Positions 33,570 to 43,200 of a stretch of DNA of 64,000 nt are shown piece by piece. The position numbers and the translations under genes were made by a program. The stretch is from Candidatus Neomarinimicrobiota bacterium (GTDB lineage: Bacteria; Fidelibacterota; Marinisomatia; Marinisomatales; S15-B10). The first letter of the stretch is position 1, and each line of letters starts with the position of its first letter. The notes under the pieces were generated by a model. That model was not told the origin of the DNA. It worked only from the letters and a program-made list of their open reading frames with translations, and ran no database searches. Location of the stretch: NCBI GenBank assembly GCA_036476315.1, contig JAZGBI010000073.1, forward strand, positions 1 through 64,000, written 5' to 3'.

Positions 33570-34319
33570 CTAAGTAAATTGGCGCTCCTTCTTGATTTGC
33601 TGGTAGGCGTCGTTGATGGCTTTGAACTTGTCTTCCGCCAGTTTCTGCAGATCGTCTCCCAGGTGCTGAACCTTATCCGGATGGTATTTGTTGGCCATTT
33701 TGCGGTAAGCTCGTTTGATTTGATCCGCAGGAGAATCGGAATCGACCTCAAGGATTCGATACGCGGAGGACGGATCAGAAACGAACATGGCTTTGATGGA
33801 CTCGAAGTCGGCCTGGGAAACTCCAAGGTATCCCGCAATCTTCTGGATGGCGTCAACCTCAGCCGGGTGAACCCGTTGATCCGCTTTGGACAGGCCGAAG
33901 AGTACATGAATCATCTCCAGGCGGCTCGGATGATCCATCCGACTCTTGATCTGGCGGCAGACGGAGGCAAGAGAATAATCCTGTTCAAGAATATCGTGGA
34001 AGAGGATCATCATGTCATTTGTATTCCGCTGGCCGAAATTCTGTTTCAGGAATTGTTTCACGTATTCAAGTTCGGATTTCAGAAGTTGCTTGTCAGCCTT
34101 CATGACATGGGCGAACAAAACGAGAAGCGAGACTGCAAAGTCACCAGGCCTTGTTCTGGGGTATCCAGAACTACTTCCCCAGCCCATGCGGACGGAGGAC
34201 GTCCCTCCGCCCTTGCGGTCCTCGCTCATGGTGGCCAGGGCGTACCCCACAATGGCACCGATTGGTCCCCCGAGCGCCCAGCCCAGGCCACCCCACAACA
34301 GTCGACTACCGATTCCCAT
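33570..34319 (-). CDS. DjlA-like co-chaperone (TerB-like plus J domain)
   Basis: A 249-residue protein from the ATG at 34319. The first 30 residues form a glycine-rich hydrophobic segment ([20 protein letters not shown]) that may anchor it in the membrane. The middle (about 65-165) resembles a TerB/DjlA domain, and the C-terminus is a J domain ([38 protein letters not shown]) with the HPD motif intact. It should stimulate DnaK ATPase. It lies between BCCP (14-base overlap) and mcmA1; a functional tie to the carboxylase genes is not evident. Confidence 0.88.
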   Translation of the reverse strand: MGIGSRLLWGGLGWALGGPIGAIVGYALATMSEDRKGGGTSSVRMGWGSSSGYPRTRPGDFAVSLLVLFAHVMKADKQLLKSELEYVKQFLKQNFGQRNTNDMMILFHDILEQDYSLASVCRQIKSRMDHPSRLEMIHVLFGLSKADQRVHPAEVDAIQKIAGYLGVSQADFESIKAMFVSDPSSAYRILEVDSDSPADQIKRAYRKMANKYHPDKVQHLGDDLQKLAEDKFKAINDAYQQIKKERQFT

Positions 34320-34863
34320 CCTTATCAGGGGTGATGGAAACCAATATGGCATTCTTTTCCACGGATTGTCCCTGGGAAGCCGCCACGTCTCCTACTTCAC
34401 CGGAAATGGAGGATACAATCTCATTCTCCATCTTCATCGCCTCCAATATCATCAATTTATCCCCTCTCTTCACCATCTGACCGGGCTCCACGAAAACAGC
34501 CGAAATAAGTCCGGGGATAGGCGCTCTGACCTCACCCCGGGAGTGAACCGATACATCACTGATTCCAAATCGCTCAAGGAGAAGGTCAGTTTCATCCTTG
34601 ATCTTTACCTGGTAGGTGTGCTGATCTATTACAACTTTATAGCCATCGGATTGTTCCGTAACACTCAGGTGGTGAGATTGACCGCCCGTGAGAATCGAAT
34701 AAGAATGGGGCGTCAGACGCACACAATCCCAATCTTCATGTGAACGGTTGAGCTGCACTGTGATTGTGTCCCCCCTCTTCTCAATGTGGAAAGTGAGTTC
34801 CGTTCCGTCAATCGTAGCCCGGAATTTCACCGAAGTGCGTCCTTTCGGCCGGAGGACTTCCAT
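34306..34863 (-). CDS. Biotin carboxyl carrier protein
   Basis: A 185-residue BCCP. The C-terminal biotinyl domain has the attachment motif EAMKMEN (Lys near residue 148) flanked by VRAPIPGLISAVFVEPGQMV and the GEVGDVAASQGQSVEKNAIL turn. The N-terminal part is a beta-rich region as in carriers of propionyl/acetyl-CoA carboxylases or oxaloacetate decarboxylase gamma-type chains. It overlaps the biotin carboxylase gene by 37 bases and djlA by 14. The carboxyltransferase subunit is not in the window. Confidence 0.92.
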   Translation of the reverse strand: MEVLRPKGRTSVKFRATIDGTELTFHIEKRGDTITVQLNRSHEDWDCVRLTPHSYSILTGGQSHHLSVTEQSDGYKVVIDQHTYQVKIKDETDLLLERFGISDVSVHSRGEVRAPIPGLISAVFVEPGQMVKRGDKLMILEAMKMENEIVSSISGEVGDVAASQGQSVEKNAILVSITPDKDGNR

Positions 34864-36332
34864 ATGGACCGGGGAGATGCAGGCCTTCCGTTGATCTTCG
34901 TCTTATTCCCCAGGTCTGACCTGTGGATGGCAGTCAAAACGGAGGCGATTTGGTGGTGAATCCTCCTCTTTTTGTCTCCGTCTTTCCTGAGATTCCCTGT
35001 TTCCGCGGAGATGAACTCCGTGTCATAGTCCCCGGAGCGGAAACCGGGATGGGAGAGGACGGCCAGACAGAATGGTATCGTGGTTTGTACCCCCATGATA
35101 TGGCATTCCTTGAGGGCGCGTCTCATTCTGCTTATGGCTTCACCGCGATTCTTTCCCCAGGCCACGAGCTTCCCCAGGATCGGATCGTAGTGAGGAGTGA
35201 TACGTTGACCGACCCTGATGCCGTGATCGAAACGAATTCCAAACCCGCCGGGAATGTCCAGTTCAGCGATGGTCCCAGTGCTGGGAATGAAATCGGCGAA
35301 TCCGTCTTCAGCATAGACCCGGCATTCAATGGCATGACCGAGATAGTCACCCTGGTCACCTTCAATGGAGAGCGTCTCCCCGTCTGCCACCCGAATCTGC
35401 TCCCGCACCAGATCGATTCCTGTAATCATCTCCGTAACAGGATGTTCCACCTGAAGGCGCGTGTTCATTTCAAGGAAATAGAAATTCTTGTTTCCATCAA
35501 CCAGAAACTCAACGGTTCCCACCCCTGTGTACCCGGAACGGCGGGTGATGGCCACAGCAGACTGGGCCATCTTTCGCCATAGTTTGTTATCGATAAACGT
35601 AGAGGGCGACTCCTCGATCAATTTCTGGTATCTGCGCTGAATGGAACACTCTCGTTCCCTCAAAGGAACGCAGTGACCGTGAGAATCGGCCATAACTTGG
35701 ATTTCAATGTGACGAGGTCGTTGAAGTAGTTTTTCGATGAAGACCCTTCGGTCGGAGAATGAGGAGGCAGATTCGGACATTGCCCTTTCAAGGGCCCCTG
35801 GTAATTCTTCTGTGGAGTTCACGATTCTAATTCCTTTTCCACCACCTCCGCCCACCGCCTTCACCATGACGGGGAACCCTATGATTCGGGCAAGCTCAAT
35901 CGCTCCGGTTTTTTCGACCACTGGCATTTCCGACCCTGGCACCACGGGAACGCCTTCCTCCATGGCCAGCTTCCTCGCCGAGACCTTGTCTCCCATCTTT
36001 GCCATGGCATCGGTGGGAGGGCCGATCCACGTAAAACCTGCTTCCCGAACCGCCGCAGCAAACTCCCCATTTTCTGACAGGAAACCGTAACCGGGATGAA
36101 CAGCGTCGGCTCCGCTCGACTTCGCCACGTCAAGAATTTTCTCCGCCCGGAGATAGCTCCTTGCGGAAGGGGCAGATCCGATCGGAAAGGCCTCCGTGGC
36201 CAAGAGGACGTGGGGTGACGAACGATCGACGTCTGAGAAGACGGCCACCGTGTGTATGCCCATTTCATGACAGGTGCGGATAATTCGAACCGCGATCTCC
36301 CCGCGGTTGGCGATGAGGACTTTCTTAATCAT
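34827..36332 (-). CDS. Biotin carboxylase (acetyl-/propionyl-CoA carboxylase alpha subunit)
   Basis: A 501-residue ATP-grasp biotin carboxylase. The start MIKKVLIANRGEIAVRIIRT, the VHPGYGFLSEN motif, the Gly-rich ATP loop KAVGGGGGKGIR, RHIEIQVMADSHG, ECSIQRRYQKLIEESPS and EMNTRLQVEHPVTEM are all present. Because the biotin carrier is a separate gene and mcmA1 follows, propionyl-CoA carboxylase is favoured, but acetyl-CoA carboxylase cannot be excluded. The C-terminal 10 residues overlap the BCCP start. Confidence 0.94.
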   Translation of the reverse strand: MIKKVLIANRGEIAVRIIRTCHEMGIHTVAVFSDVDRSSPHVLLATEAFPIGSAPSARSYLRAEKILDVAKSSGADAVHPGYGFLSENGEFAAAVREAGFTWIGPPTDAMAKMGDKVSARKLAMEEGVPVVPGSEMPVVEKTGAIELARIIGFPVMVKAVGGGGGKGIRIVNSTEELPGALERAMSESASSFSDRRVFIEKLLQRPRHIEIQVMADSHGHCVPLRERECSIQRRYQKLIEESPSTFIDNKLWRKMAQSAVAITRRSGYTGVGTVEFLVDGNKNFYFLEMNTRLQVEHPVTEMITGIDLVREQIRVADGETLSIEGDQGDYLGHAIECRVYAEDGFADFIPSTGTIAELDIPGGFGIRFDHGIRVGQRITPHYDPILGKLVAWGKNRGEAISRMRRALKECHIMGVQTTIPFCLAVLSHPGFRSGDYDTEFISAETGNLRKDGDKKRRIHHQIASVLTAIHRSDLGNKTKINGRPASPRSIWKSSGRKDALR

Positions 36333-36384
36333 CGAAAAAAGATAAGAAGTATAATTTTTCTGCGAAAGTCATATATTCGGTGCC

Positions 36385-36930
36385 ATGAATCAATTCCTGG
36401 ATCGATTCAAGATTCGGCTTGTACTCTGGTGGTTTCGACTAACGGGAAAACTGAAGCCGAAAGGCGACCTTCTGGCCATTCGCCGGGAGGGATCGGGCGT
36501 GGGAAGTGCCCTGATTATTCTGCCCAAGGGACGGGATGACTCCCGCATTGCCCGGTATTTCCTCAAATCCCTTAAGCCTGACGGCAAAGTGGATCTCCGC
36601 ATTCTGATGGACAACAGCCTCTATCACAGCATTACGGAGACGCCTCCTGCTACGGTTGAAACTTACAGCGCAGACGATGTTAGCTGGTTCTCTCTTCCTA
36701 AAAGAGATCTTATCCGTCGCATCCTTGCGAACAAGTATCATGCCGTGGTGGATATGCATCCCTCCTTCAATCTCTCAACGGCCTACCTTACCTACCTTTC
36801 GGGAGCCCCTCTCCGCGTGGGTTTCTCCAGTAGATTTTCAGGGAAATTCTTTAACATTGAAATTGAGCGGAAGAGTAACCACTTTATCGAACAGAGTTAT
36901 CTCTCCATCCAGAAGCTGTTGAACCTGTGA
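36385..36930 (+). CDS. Glycosyltransferase-9/heptosyltransferase-like small protein
   Basis: A 181-residue protein. The sequence GVGSALIILPKGRDDSRIAR near residue 38 and the end DMHPSFNLSTAYLTYLSGAP-LRVGFSSRF resemble the N-terminal domain of heptosyltransferase/GT9 proteins and the short DUF6913-like proteins of related phyla. The C-terminal sugar-nucleotide-binding domain is missing, so enzymatic activity is doubtful. It is divergent from accC and overlaps the next gene by four bases (GTGA). Confidence 0.55.
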   Translation: MNQFLDRFKIRLVLWWFRLTGKLKPKGDLLAIRREGSGVGSALIILPKGRDDSRIARYFLKSLKPDGKVDLRILMDNSLYHSITETPPATVETYSADDVSWFSLPKRDLIRRILANKYHAVVDMHPSFNLSTAYLTYLSGAPLRVGFSSRFSGKFFNIEIERKSNHFIEQSYLSIQKLLNL

Positions 36931-38144
36931 ACGTTTACGTATACGAAAACCGCGACGAAGCGTTGAACCTGGAACCCATTGCTCTCACGCGTCCCGGCTT
37001 CGACTTGAGGTGTGGAGCGTTCACTTTTCTTGAAAGAATCCAGCGTCTCTCTCACGGATCGACCCTTTCCGTCTTTGTGAGGGATGAGCTCACCGAAGTC
37101 ACCCGTGAAAGATTCTCCGATGTGGTAGTGAATCCTCAGGATGTCACTAAGGGGATCTGGCTAAACGGAATCTTTCTGTGGCGGCGTGAGTTCATGGATG
37201 AACTCCGTTCATCATCAAACACCGTGCTTCGCTGCGGTGAAAGGGTTGTAGGGGTGTCCCTGGACGAAGAAAAGGGACGAGCTTGGGTTGAAAGGGGAAG
37301 TCCCGTGTTCGAACCGCCCGACAAATCCCTCCCTTCGAAGGAGATATCTGCCGAGCCTGTCGCCTATCTTTGGGACTGTGTGAATCTCAATGGAACAGCG
37401 CTTCGCCAGGACGCTGATTTCTTTGAGCTTGGTAGAAAGAATGGTGGGGTCGACCAGGGCGTCCATCTTCTCAATCCGTCCTCTATTTATGTAGGAAAGG
37501 GGTCAAGAGTCAAGGCGGGGGCGGTCCTCGACGCTGCGGATGGTCCCATTATCATCGGAGAAAATGTGACCGTTCTCTCCGGCGCCTGTCTTGAGGGTCC
37601 CCTTTTCGTTGGCGACAAAAGTGTCATCAAGGTGGGGGCCAAGATTTATGGAGAAACGTCGGTGGGGCCTGGATGCAAGGTGGGAGGTGAAGTGGAGGAA
37701 GCCATTTTTCAGAGCTGGAGTAATAAACAGCATGATGGATTCCTCGGTCACGCCTATATCGGTGAATGGGTAAACGTGGGTGCGGACACAAACAATAGCG
37801 ACCTCAAGAACAACTACTCTCCCGTTAAGGTGATGATCAACGGCAGAGTCGTGGATACAGGATCACTATTCGTTGGACTTTTTCTCGGGGATCATTCCAA
37901 GACGGGTATCAATACGATGTTCAACACAGGTACCGCTGTGGGGCCCGCCTGCAACATAGTGGGCTCAGGATTTCCTTCCAAATCGATTCCTCCCTTTTCC
38001 TGGGTAGTGGATGGAAAGATCCAAACCCATCTCTTTGAAAAATTTGTGGAAACTGCCAGGGCGGTCAAGAATAGACGGGACCAGTCTTTCTCATCCGCAG
38101 AGGAAAAACTCTATCGCCGCTTATTCAAAGGGCGTTCCGCCTGA
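36927..38144 (+). CDS. GlmU-like sugar-nucleotide protein with left-handed beta-helix
   Basis: A 405-residue protein with a GTG start overlapping the previous stop. The N-terminal 150 residues follow a reduced nucleotidyltransferase-like fold (NVYVYENRDEALNLEPIALT RP...). From about residue 180 there are hexapeptide repeats (IIIGENVTVLSGACLEGPLF, VGDKSVIKVGAKIYGETSVG) forming a left-handed beta-helix as in GlmU-type acyltransferases. The pyrophosphorylase signature GxGTRM is missing, so uridyl transfer is doubtful. It matches the GlmU-family putative sugar nucleotidyltransferases seen in FCB bacteria. Confidence 0.85.
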   Translation: MNVYVYENRDEALNLEPIALTRPGFDLRCGAFTFLERIQRLSHGSTLSVFVRDELTEVTRERFSDVVVNPQDVTKGIWLNGIFLWRREFMDELRSSSNTVLRCGERVVGVSLDEEKGRAWVERGSPVFEPPDKSLPSKEISAEPVAYLWDCVNLNGTALRQDADFFELGRKNGGVDQGVHLLNPSSIYVGKGSRVKAGAVLDAADGPIIIGENVTVLSGACLEGPLFVGDKSVIKVGAKIYGETSVGPGCKVGGEVEEAIFQSWSNKQHDGFLGHAYIGEWVNVGADTNNSDLKNNYSPVKVMINGRVVDTGSLFVGLFLGDHSKTGINTMFNTGTAVGPACNIVGSGFPSKSIPPFSWVVDGKIQTHLFEKFVETARAVKNRRDQSFSSAEEKLYRRLFKGRSA

Positions 38145-38245
38145 ACTCCTCTCTGGTTTCCACACCCATCCCCAAAAATGTTGTTGACGACGGTACGACC
38201 GGCGATTATATTAACGCTCCGAAATCAGGAACGAATAGGTTTATT

Positions 38246-38644
38246 ATGACACTCGAAGGCATCATCTGTCCCGAATGCAGCGTTCCTCTTCACGAGGATG
38301 AGCTGCGAGAGTCACTTGTCTGCCCAAGCTGCAAAACGGATCTCAAATCACCCAAGTACCTTGACTTTATTGAATACCTCGTTGCCAACGGGATCGTTAG
38401 CGACATAGACTTTTTCGACACCAAGTTGTACAGCGACGAAATCGAAAGACTCGACCCTTCTGATCAGGAAGAGGTGGATCCCCAGGATTATGAAAAGAAG
38501 AAAGACACATTTTCACTCTTCGAAAATGAAATAGAATCCATCCAGGAAGACGAATCCGATGACATGGACTCGTGGGAAGGCCTCGAGGAAGACTGGGAGG
38601 AATTCAATAGGCGAGATGCGGAAGAAGACGCAGGAGGAAAATGA
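38246..38644 (+). CDS. Zinc-ribbon protein with acidic tail
   Basis: A 132-residue protein. The N-terminus carries a zinc ribbon (CPECSVPLHEDELRESLVC then PSC, two CxxC pairs), a short helical part follows, and the last 70 residues are strongly acidic (NEIESIQEDESDDMDSWEGL). No defined family is recognised. The stop overlaps the DUF3467 start (ATGA), so both are expressed together. Confidence 0.75.
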   Translation: MTLEGIICPECSVPLHEDELRESLVCPSCKTDLKSPKYLDFIEYLVANGIVSDIDFFDTKLYSDEIERLDPSDQEEVDPQDYEKKKDTFSLFENEIESIQEDESDDMDSWEGLEEDWEEFNRRDAEEDAGGK

Positions 38645-38958
38645 GTAAAGAGAGAGAACAGAAGATCAACATTGAACTGGATGAAAAAGTGGGCAGCGGA
38701 GAGTATGCGAATTTTGCGGTGATAACCCACTCTCCCGCAGAATTTGTCATGGATTTTGTCCGGCTTCTGCCGGGAATGCCCAAGGCGAAGGTAAATTCCC
38801 GGATTATCATGGCACCCTCCCATGCGAAGGCTTTTCTGAATGCACTTACCGATAATATTCTTCGGCACGAGAAGAAATACGGCGAAATCAAGGTTCCATC
38901 CAAGGATTCATTCTCTCCGTTTGGATTCAAACCCCCGAAAGGCACGCTTCCAAATTGA
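38641..38958 (+). CDS. DUF3467 protein
   Basis: A 105-residue protein of the DUF3467 family: KINIELDEKVGSGEYANFAV, VITHSPAEFVMDFVRLLPGM and IIMAPSHAKAFLNALTDNIL are typical. The family is widespread, short and of unknown function; its AF/sHSP-like appearance is not proof of a role. The stop/start overlap with the zinc-ribbon gene suggests a complex or shared pathway. Confidence 0.9.
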   Translation: MSKEREQKINIELDEKVGSGEYANFAVITHSPAEFVMDFVRLLPGMPKAKVNSRIIMAPSHAKAFLNALTDNILRHEKKYGEIKVPSKDSFSPFGFKPPKGTLPN

Positions 38959-39015
38959 TCGTCGCCGAACGTGCCAGGCCGTACTGGAGACGGCAGACTT
39001 GCAGTAGGGGAAGTT

Positions 39016-39294
39016 ATGGGGATTAGCCAGGAACTGCTGGATATCCTCTGCTGCCCGGAAACCAAGGAGGCCGTCCATCTCATCTCTGAACAAGAGTCCG
39101 AGAGAATCAATGCCGCTATCTCCAGCGGCACCGTGAAGAAGCGCAGCGGCGAGACCGAAACGGAAAAAATCGACACCGGTCTTCTCAGGGAGGACGGGAA
39201 GTATCTCTATCCAATTCGTGAAGACATCCCTGTCATGCTCATTGACGAGGCCATCGATATGGCCACGGTGAAGTCAGGCTCGAGCCTGGATTAA
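39016..39294 (+). CDS. Trm112-family protein
   Basis: A 92-residue protein from the ATG at 39016, with an AGGGGA site. It begins GISQELLDILCCPETKEAVH and ends YLYPIREDIPVMLIDEAI, the hallmark of Trm112/YcaR-type zinc-ribbon-like proteins. Only one Cys pair is kept at the N-terminus, as in many bacterial members. Eukaryotic Trm112 activates methyltransferases; bacterial roles are not settled. It is convergent with a CDF gene. Confidence 0.85.
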   Translation: MGISQELLDILCCPETKEAVHLISEQESERINAAISSGTVKKRSGETETEKIDTGLLREDGKYLYPIREDIPVMLIDEAIDMATVKSGSSLD

Positions 39295-39311
39295 CCTAAC
39301 CAATCGACAGA

Positions 39312-40214
39312 TTAGGTATGTTCGTGCTCGAAGGCGTGGTTATGCCTGGTGGACATGTCCGAAGTTTCGCATTCCAGGGTAATATCCCTCACGTCAAATT
39401 CATCCTGAACGATAGACCTGATCTGCCGCTTAATCCCTTCTGTCTCTTCTACTGTTCCTACCGAAACCACCACGTGAGCGGTTCCCACCGTGAGATGAGA
39501 ACAGACCTGCCAGAGACGCACATCCACAAAGTCTTTTACTCCTTCCACATCTAAGACGCGCCCTCTTAACCGGTCCACATCCTGTGGCGATTTGTGAAGG
39601 AGTATCTCCGCGCTCCGGTAGAGCACGCGTCCCGCGGCGATCAAAATGAGGAGTGCCACGAAGCCCGCCACGATGGGATCGACAACGGGCGTGTCGAAGA
39701 GCTTGATGGCCACAATCCCCACCACCACTGAGACGGAGGCAAGGATATCTCCGAGCACATGCAAATAGGCAGCCTGAATATTGATGTCCTTCTTGCTGTG
39801 CCTGGAGATGCGTTGAAAGAGGACGGCCACAGTGAAGTTGACCGCCAGCCCAATCCCGGCTACAATCAATGCTCCGGTCGTATCGATGGGCGCGGGGTTC
39901 CGGAAACGCGACCACGCTTCCGCGAAGATGAGTGCGGAAATGACGCTCAACAAAAGGCCATTGAAGAGTGCGCTCATCACCTCAAGGCGGTGGTAACCGA
40001 ACGCCATCTGCCGGGACGGCTGTTTCCGGTGCGCAATGGTGAGGGAGAGGAAGGCGACGAGAATGGAGATGAGGTCGGAAATGACGTGGAACGAATCGGA
40101 AATGAGACTCAGACTATTAAATGCGATCCCGCCGATCAACTCCGCCAGGAAGGTTCCCATCAGCAGTGCAGCGGCAATGAGCAACGTTTGGCGGGGAGCG
40201 GGCACGGTCTTCAT
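39312..40214 (-). CDS. Cation diffusion facilitator (CzcD-like)
   Basis: A 300-residue CDF exporter with six transmembrane helices and the metal-site motifs SLISDSFHVISDLISI and QAAYLHVLGDILASV, a FGYHRLEVMSALFNG segment typical of the CzcD/ZitB branch, and a His-rich end (STRHNHAFEHEHT). Zn is the usual substrate. It is the second CDF gene of the window, more typical in length than that at 27013-28212. It follows the TonB-receptor gene on the same strand by 28 bases, so the two may be co-expressed. Confidence 0.93.
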   Translation of the reverse strand: MKTVPAPRQTLLIAAALLMGTFLAELIGGIAFNSLSLISDSFHVISDLISILVAFLSLTIAHRKQPSRQMAFGYHRLEVMSALFNGLLLSVISALIFAEAWSRFRNPAPIDTTGALIVAGIGLAVNFTVAVLFQRISRHSKKDINIQAAYLHVLGDILASVSVVVGIVAIKLFDTPVVDPIVAGFVALLILIAAGRVLYRSAEILLHKSPQDVDRLRGRVLDVEGVKDFVDVRLWQVCSHLTVGTAHVVVSVGTVEETEGIKRQIRSIVQDEFDVRDITLECETSDMSTRHNHAFEHEHT

Positions 40215-40242
40215 AATTTGACTGAATATGAAAGGAATTACG

Positions 40243-43200
40243 CTACAGCCGGCCCTGGAGTCTCAACACGGTCATCCTTCCGAGTTTCGGTCCTCCGATG
40301 ATTTCCGTATGACGATCCTCCAGCACGTTGTTGATCGTAGCGAACAGCTTCAGGTGGTCGTTGAAGGAGTAGCTGAGATGAAGGTCGAGAATGCTGTACG
40401 CACGGATGGTTCCAAAGTAGATACCCGACTGCCATTCGAAGCTATCCACGTGCCGCAGACTGGCGGCAACGGAAACGCCGATTGGGGACTCGTACGTTGC
40501 CTTCAGGGCCCACTTGTTTCTGGGGGCGTTTATGGGGTCCTTTGTGCCGGTGAGAGGGTTGATGAAGTCGGAAAGACTCAAGAAGGAGTAATTTCCGTCG
40601 AGGGCAAGATCCTTATTGAAGAAATAAGTGAAGCTGGCATCGAGGCCCCACATTCTCACCTTTCCGTAGTTGAGATACCCCACGACGACCGGGGGGTTCT
40701 GTCCCTCAATGAGTTGGGTTGTGTCGCCTGAGACCACAACACCTTTCAGATGGCAGGAGGGACAATCAAAGAAATCGTCAATCGTAAGATCGGGATCGTT
40801 TTCGACAACAAGAGGCGTGATTAACAGGATGGGACTGACAAAGCTGTCATATTTGCTGTAGAAGATGTCCAGGGTGGCGTAGAGCGGAATGGCCAAACGT
40901 CCTTTCCAGCCGAACTCCAGCGTACGGACAATCTCCGCTTCTATGGGTTTCGGGTCGACTGAGATATCTGTTTTGAAAATGCCTTTGCGCTCCTTCTGAA
41001 GATTGGGAAACAGAAGCTTGTAGAGTCCATCCCAGTCGCCGTTGCCGTTTGCGTCTGTCCACACCTCGTGTCTCTCTGCAGGTTCACCCTCTTGAAACAC
41101 GCCGTCTCCTTCGGTACCGTTGAGGTCCGGTCCGCTGTAGAAGCGGTTCCCATCAAGATCATCGTAGTCTTCGCCAAAATCCCATTGGCCATTTCCGTTC
41201 TCATCCGTATACGGTTCGGCAGGCTTTCCATCCGAACCATAGTCGCTGAAATCGAACTCCCCATTTGAATCAAATTCATAGACGTACTCGTTTCCGTAGA
41301 TGTCCGTAACCGTGTCAATGGACCCATCCTCGAATGACCAGGCCCCATCACCATCCTCGTCGTTGAAATCTTCCATGCTGATACTGTTGAACTGAAACAT
41401 GTCCCCGGAAATATCCCAGAACGTTAGATCTCCGTTTTCATCCCGGGGGTATGCGTAACCGTTTGCGGCTCCTTTGGCATAAATCTTGAAAATGGAGAGA
41501 CGCGTCACGAAAATGTCCAGGAAGAGTGCCTGGGAGGAGGGAGTATTGTACGCTTTCGCCCAGGTGAGTCGAAAGTTCTGGTGATCCGCAGGTTTGTATT
41601 GAAGTCCAATTTTTGGCGAGATCTGGAGTCCCGCAGTCTTGCTGAAATCGATCCCCCATTTGAAGGGATTTGCCTCTCGATTTTCACTTCCAAAATCTAT
41701 CATGCCCGTGAGTTGTTCATGGGCATCCAGGCGGCCGGCCAGAATCAGTTCCAGTTTGTCGGTCAGTTTCGTGTTCGATTGAAAATAGAAACCGAGTTCA
41801 TTCGTCAGGTACCGGTTGTCCTCATCCTTTTCGTCTATGCCTTCGTCGGTCAGACCGTCTCCATCGTTGTCAATGCCGTCGGCGATGGCACCCCTGGCGT
41901 TGTCCTTCCCATCCAGTTCGTCCCAGTCTTTATAGGGCTCTCCCGGGTCGTACTCGCCATTGTCGAGAACTGTCTCCGCCCAGGCCACAGGGGATCCATC
42001 TTCCCCATCTCCGTCGTTGTCGATGTTGTCCCAGAGGTGATCATCCCCCAGGATGGTGCCGAAGGTCTGTGGCATCGTGCGGAAGTAGTCGATTCCCCAG
42101 ACGATCCGCTGGCGGTCGTTCCAGAATAGGCGGTGATGCTGTATCTGAGCGCTGAACTTCTTTGACGTATCCTTGATGCGATCACCCGTGGCAAGGCTTC
42201 GGGTTTTGCCGGCGAAGCTCATGTTGAGATAAGCCTGGGCAAACCAGTTCTTGTAGGTGAGGCGTCCGTGGGCATAACGATATGTCCATCCATCAGCCAG
42301 ATACCGTGCGATGCCCGTGATGTTGATATTCTTGGCCCTGGCATAGCCGTAGGCGAAGCTCATCTTGACATCCTCCCTGGGGTCGTAATCCATACGGAAA
42401 TCGGCCCGGAGATTCCTGACGTCGAAGTCGGGGAAATCCTTAAGCCCATCTCCGTTGGAGTCGTAGACCCGGTACGAATGGATGGTGCTGTCCTCTTTCC
42501 CTCCAAAAACACCGTCCTTGTTCGTGTCAAAGAGGATATTGCCATCCTGATCAAAGATGTACTCCCCAAATTTGTTTTGTCCATACTCACCCACGCGATT
42601 CACCCACTTGGTCCCTCGCTCGTCGGGTTCATCTATCTCGCCGTCACCGTCGTTGTCGATGCCGTCGAACCATTTCTCCCCGAAGTCATCGATGCCGGTG
42701 TCAACCCCTTCATCGATCAACCCGTCATTATCATTGTCGGTTCCATCGGCATAAGGATACCCCACCCAGTCGTTTTCGTCGATGAGTCCATTGTTGTTAT
42801 CATCCATCCCGTTGCCAGGAATCTCTCCCACGGTCATCTGCTGAGTGATGATCGGATTCTCTTCGTCGCTGTTGCGGTCGTTGTCGATGCCATCGGCAAA
42901 GGCGACGTAAGTGTAGTATTGACCATCCTGGAAGAACGACTCGATTCCCTCACTGTCCAGGAAGGTGTCCGTTAATCCTCTGTCAGAATCGGGCCACGGG
43001 TCCGGGATCTTGACGGCTTTGGTGGGACTCCCGCTCTCTGTAACTCCTGTCTGCCAGACGGCGTTCTCCCCGTCCATGGTGAAATCCCAGTTCCCCACAA
43101 GGGCAAAGTGGTGGCCTTCCCACTCTTCCTCGTTGAAATGTCGCCACTCCCTGGCTGTGAAGTAGGCGGTGGACAGTTTGGCTCCGAACTGACCCCGAGT

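Noticed and set aside
33557-33907. N-terminal extension of the methylmalonyl-CoA mutase frame
   Set aside because: The residues are the antisense-like alternative frame of djlA and have no homology to mutases.
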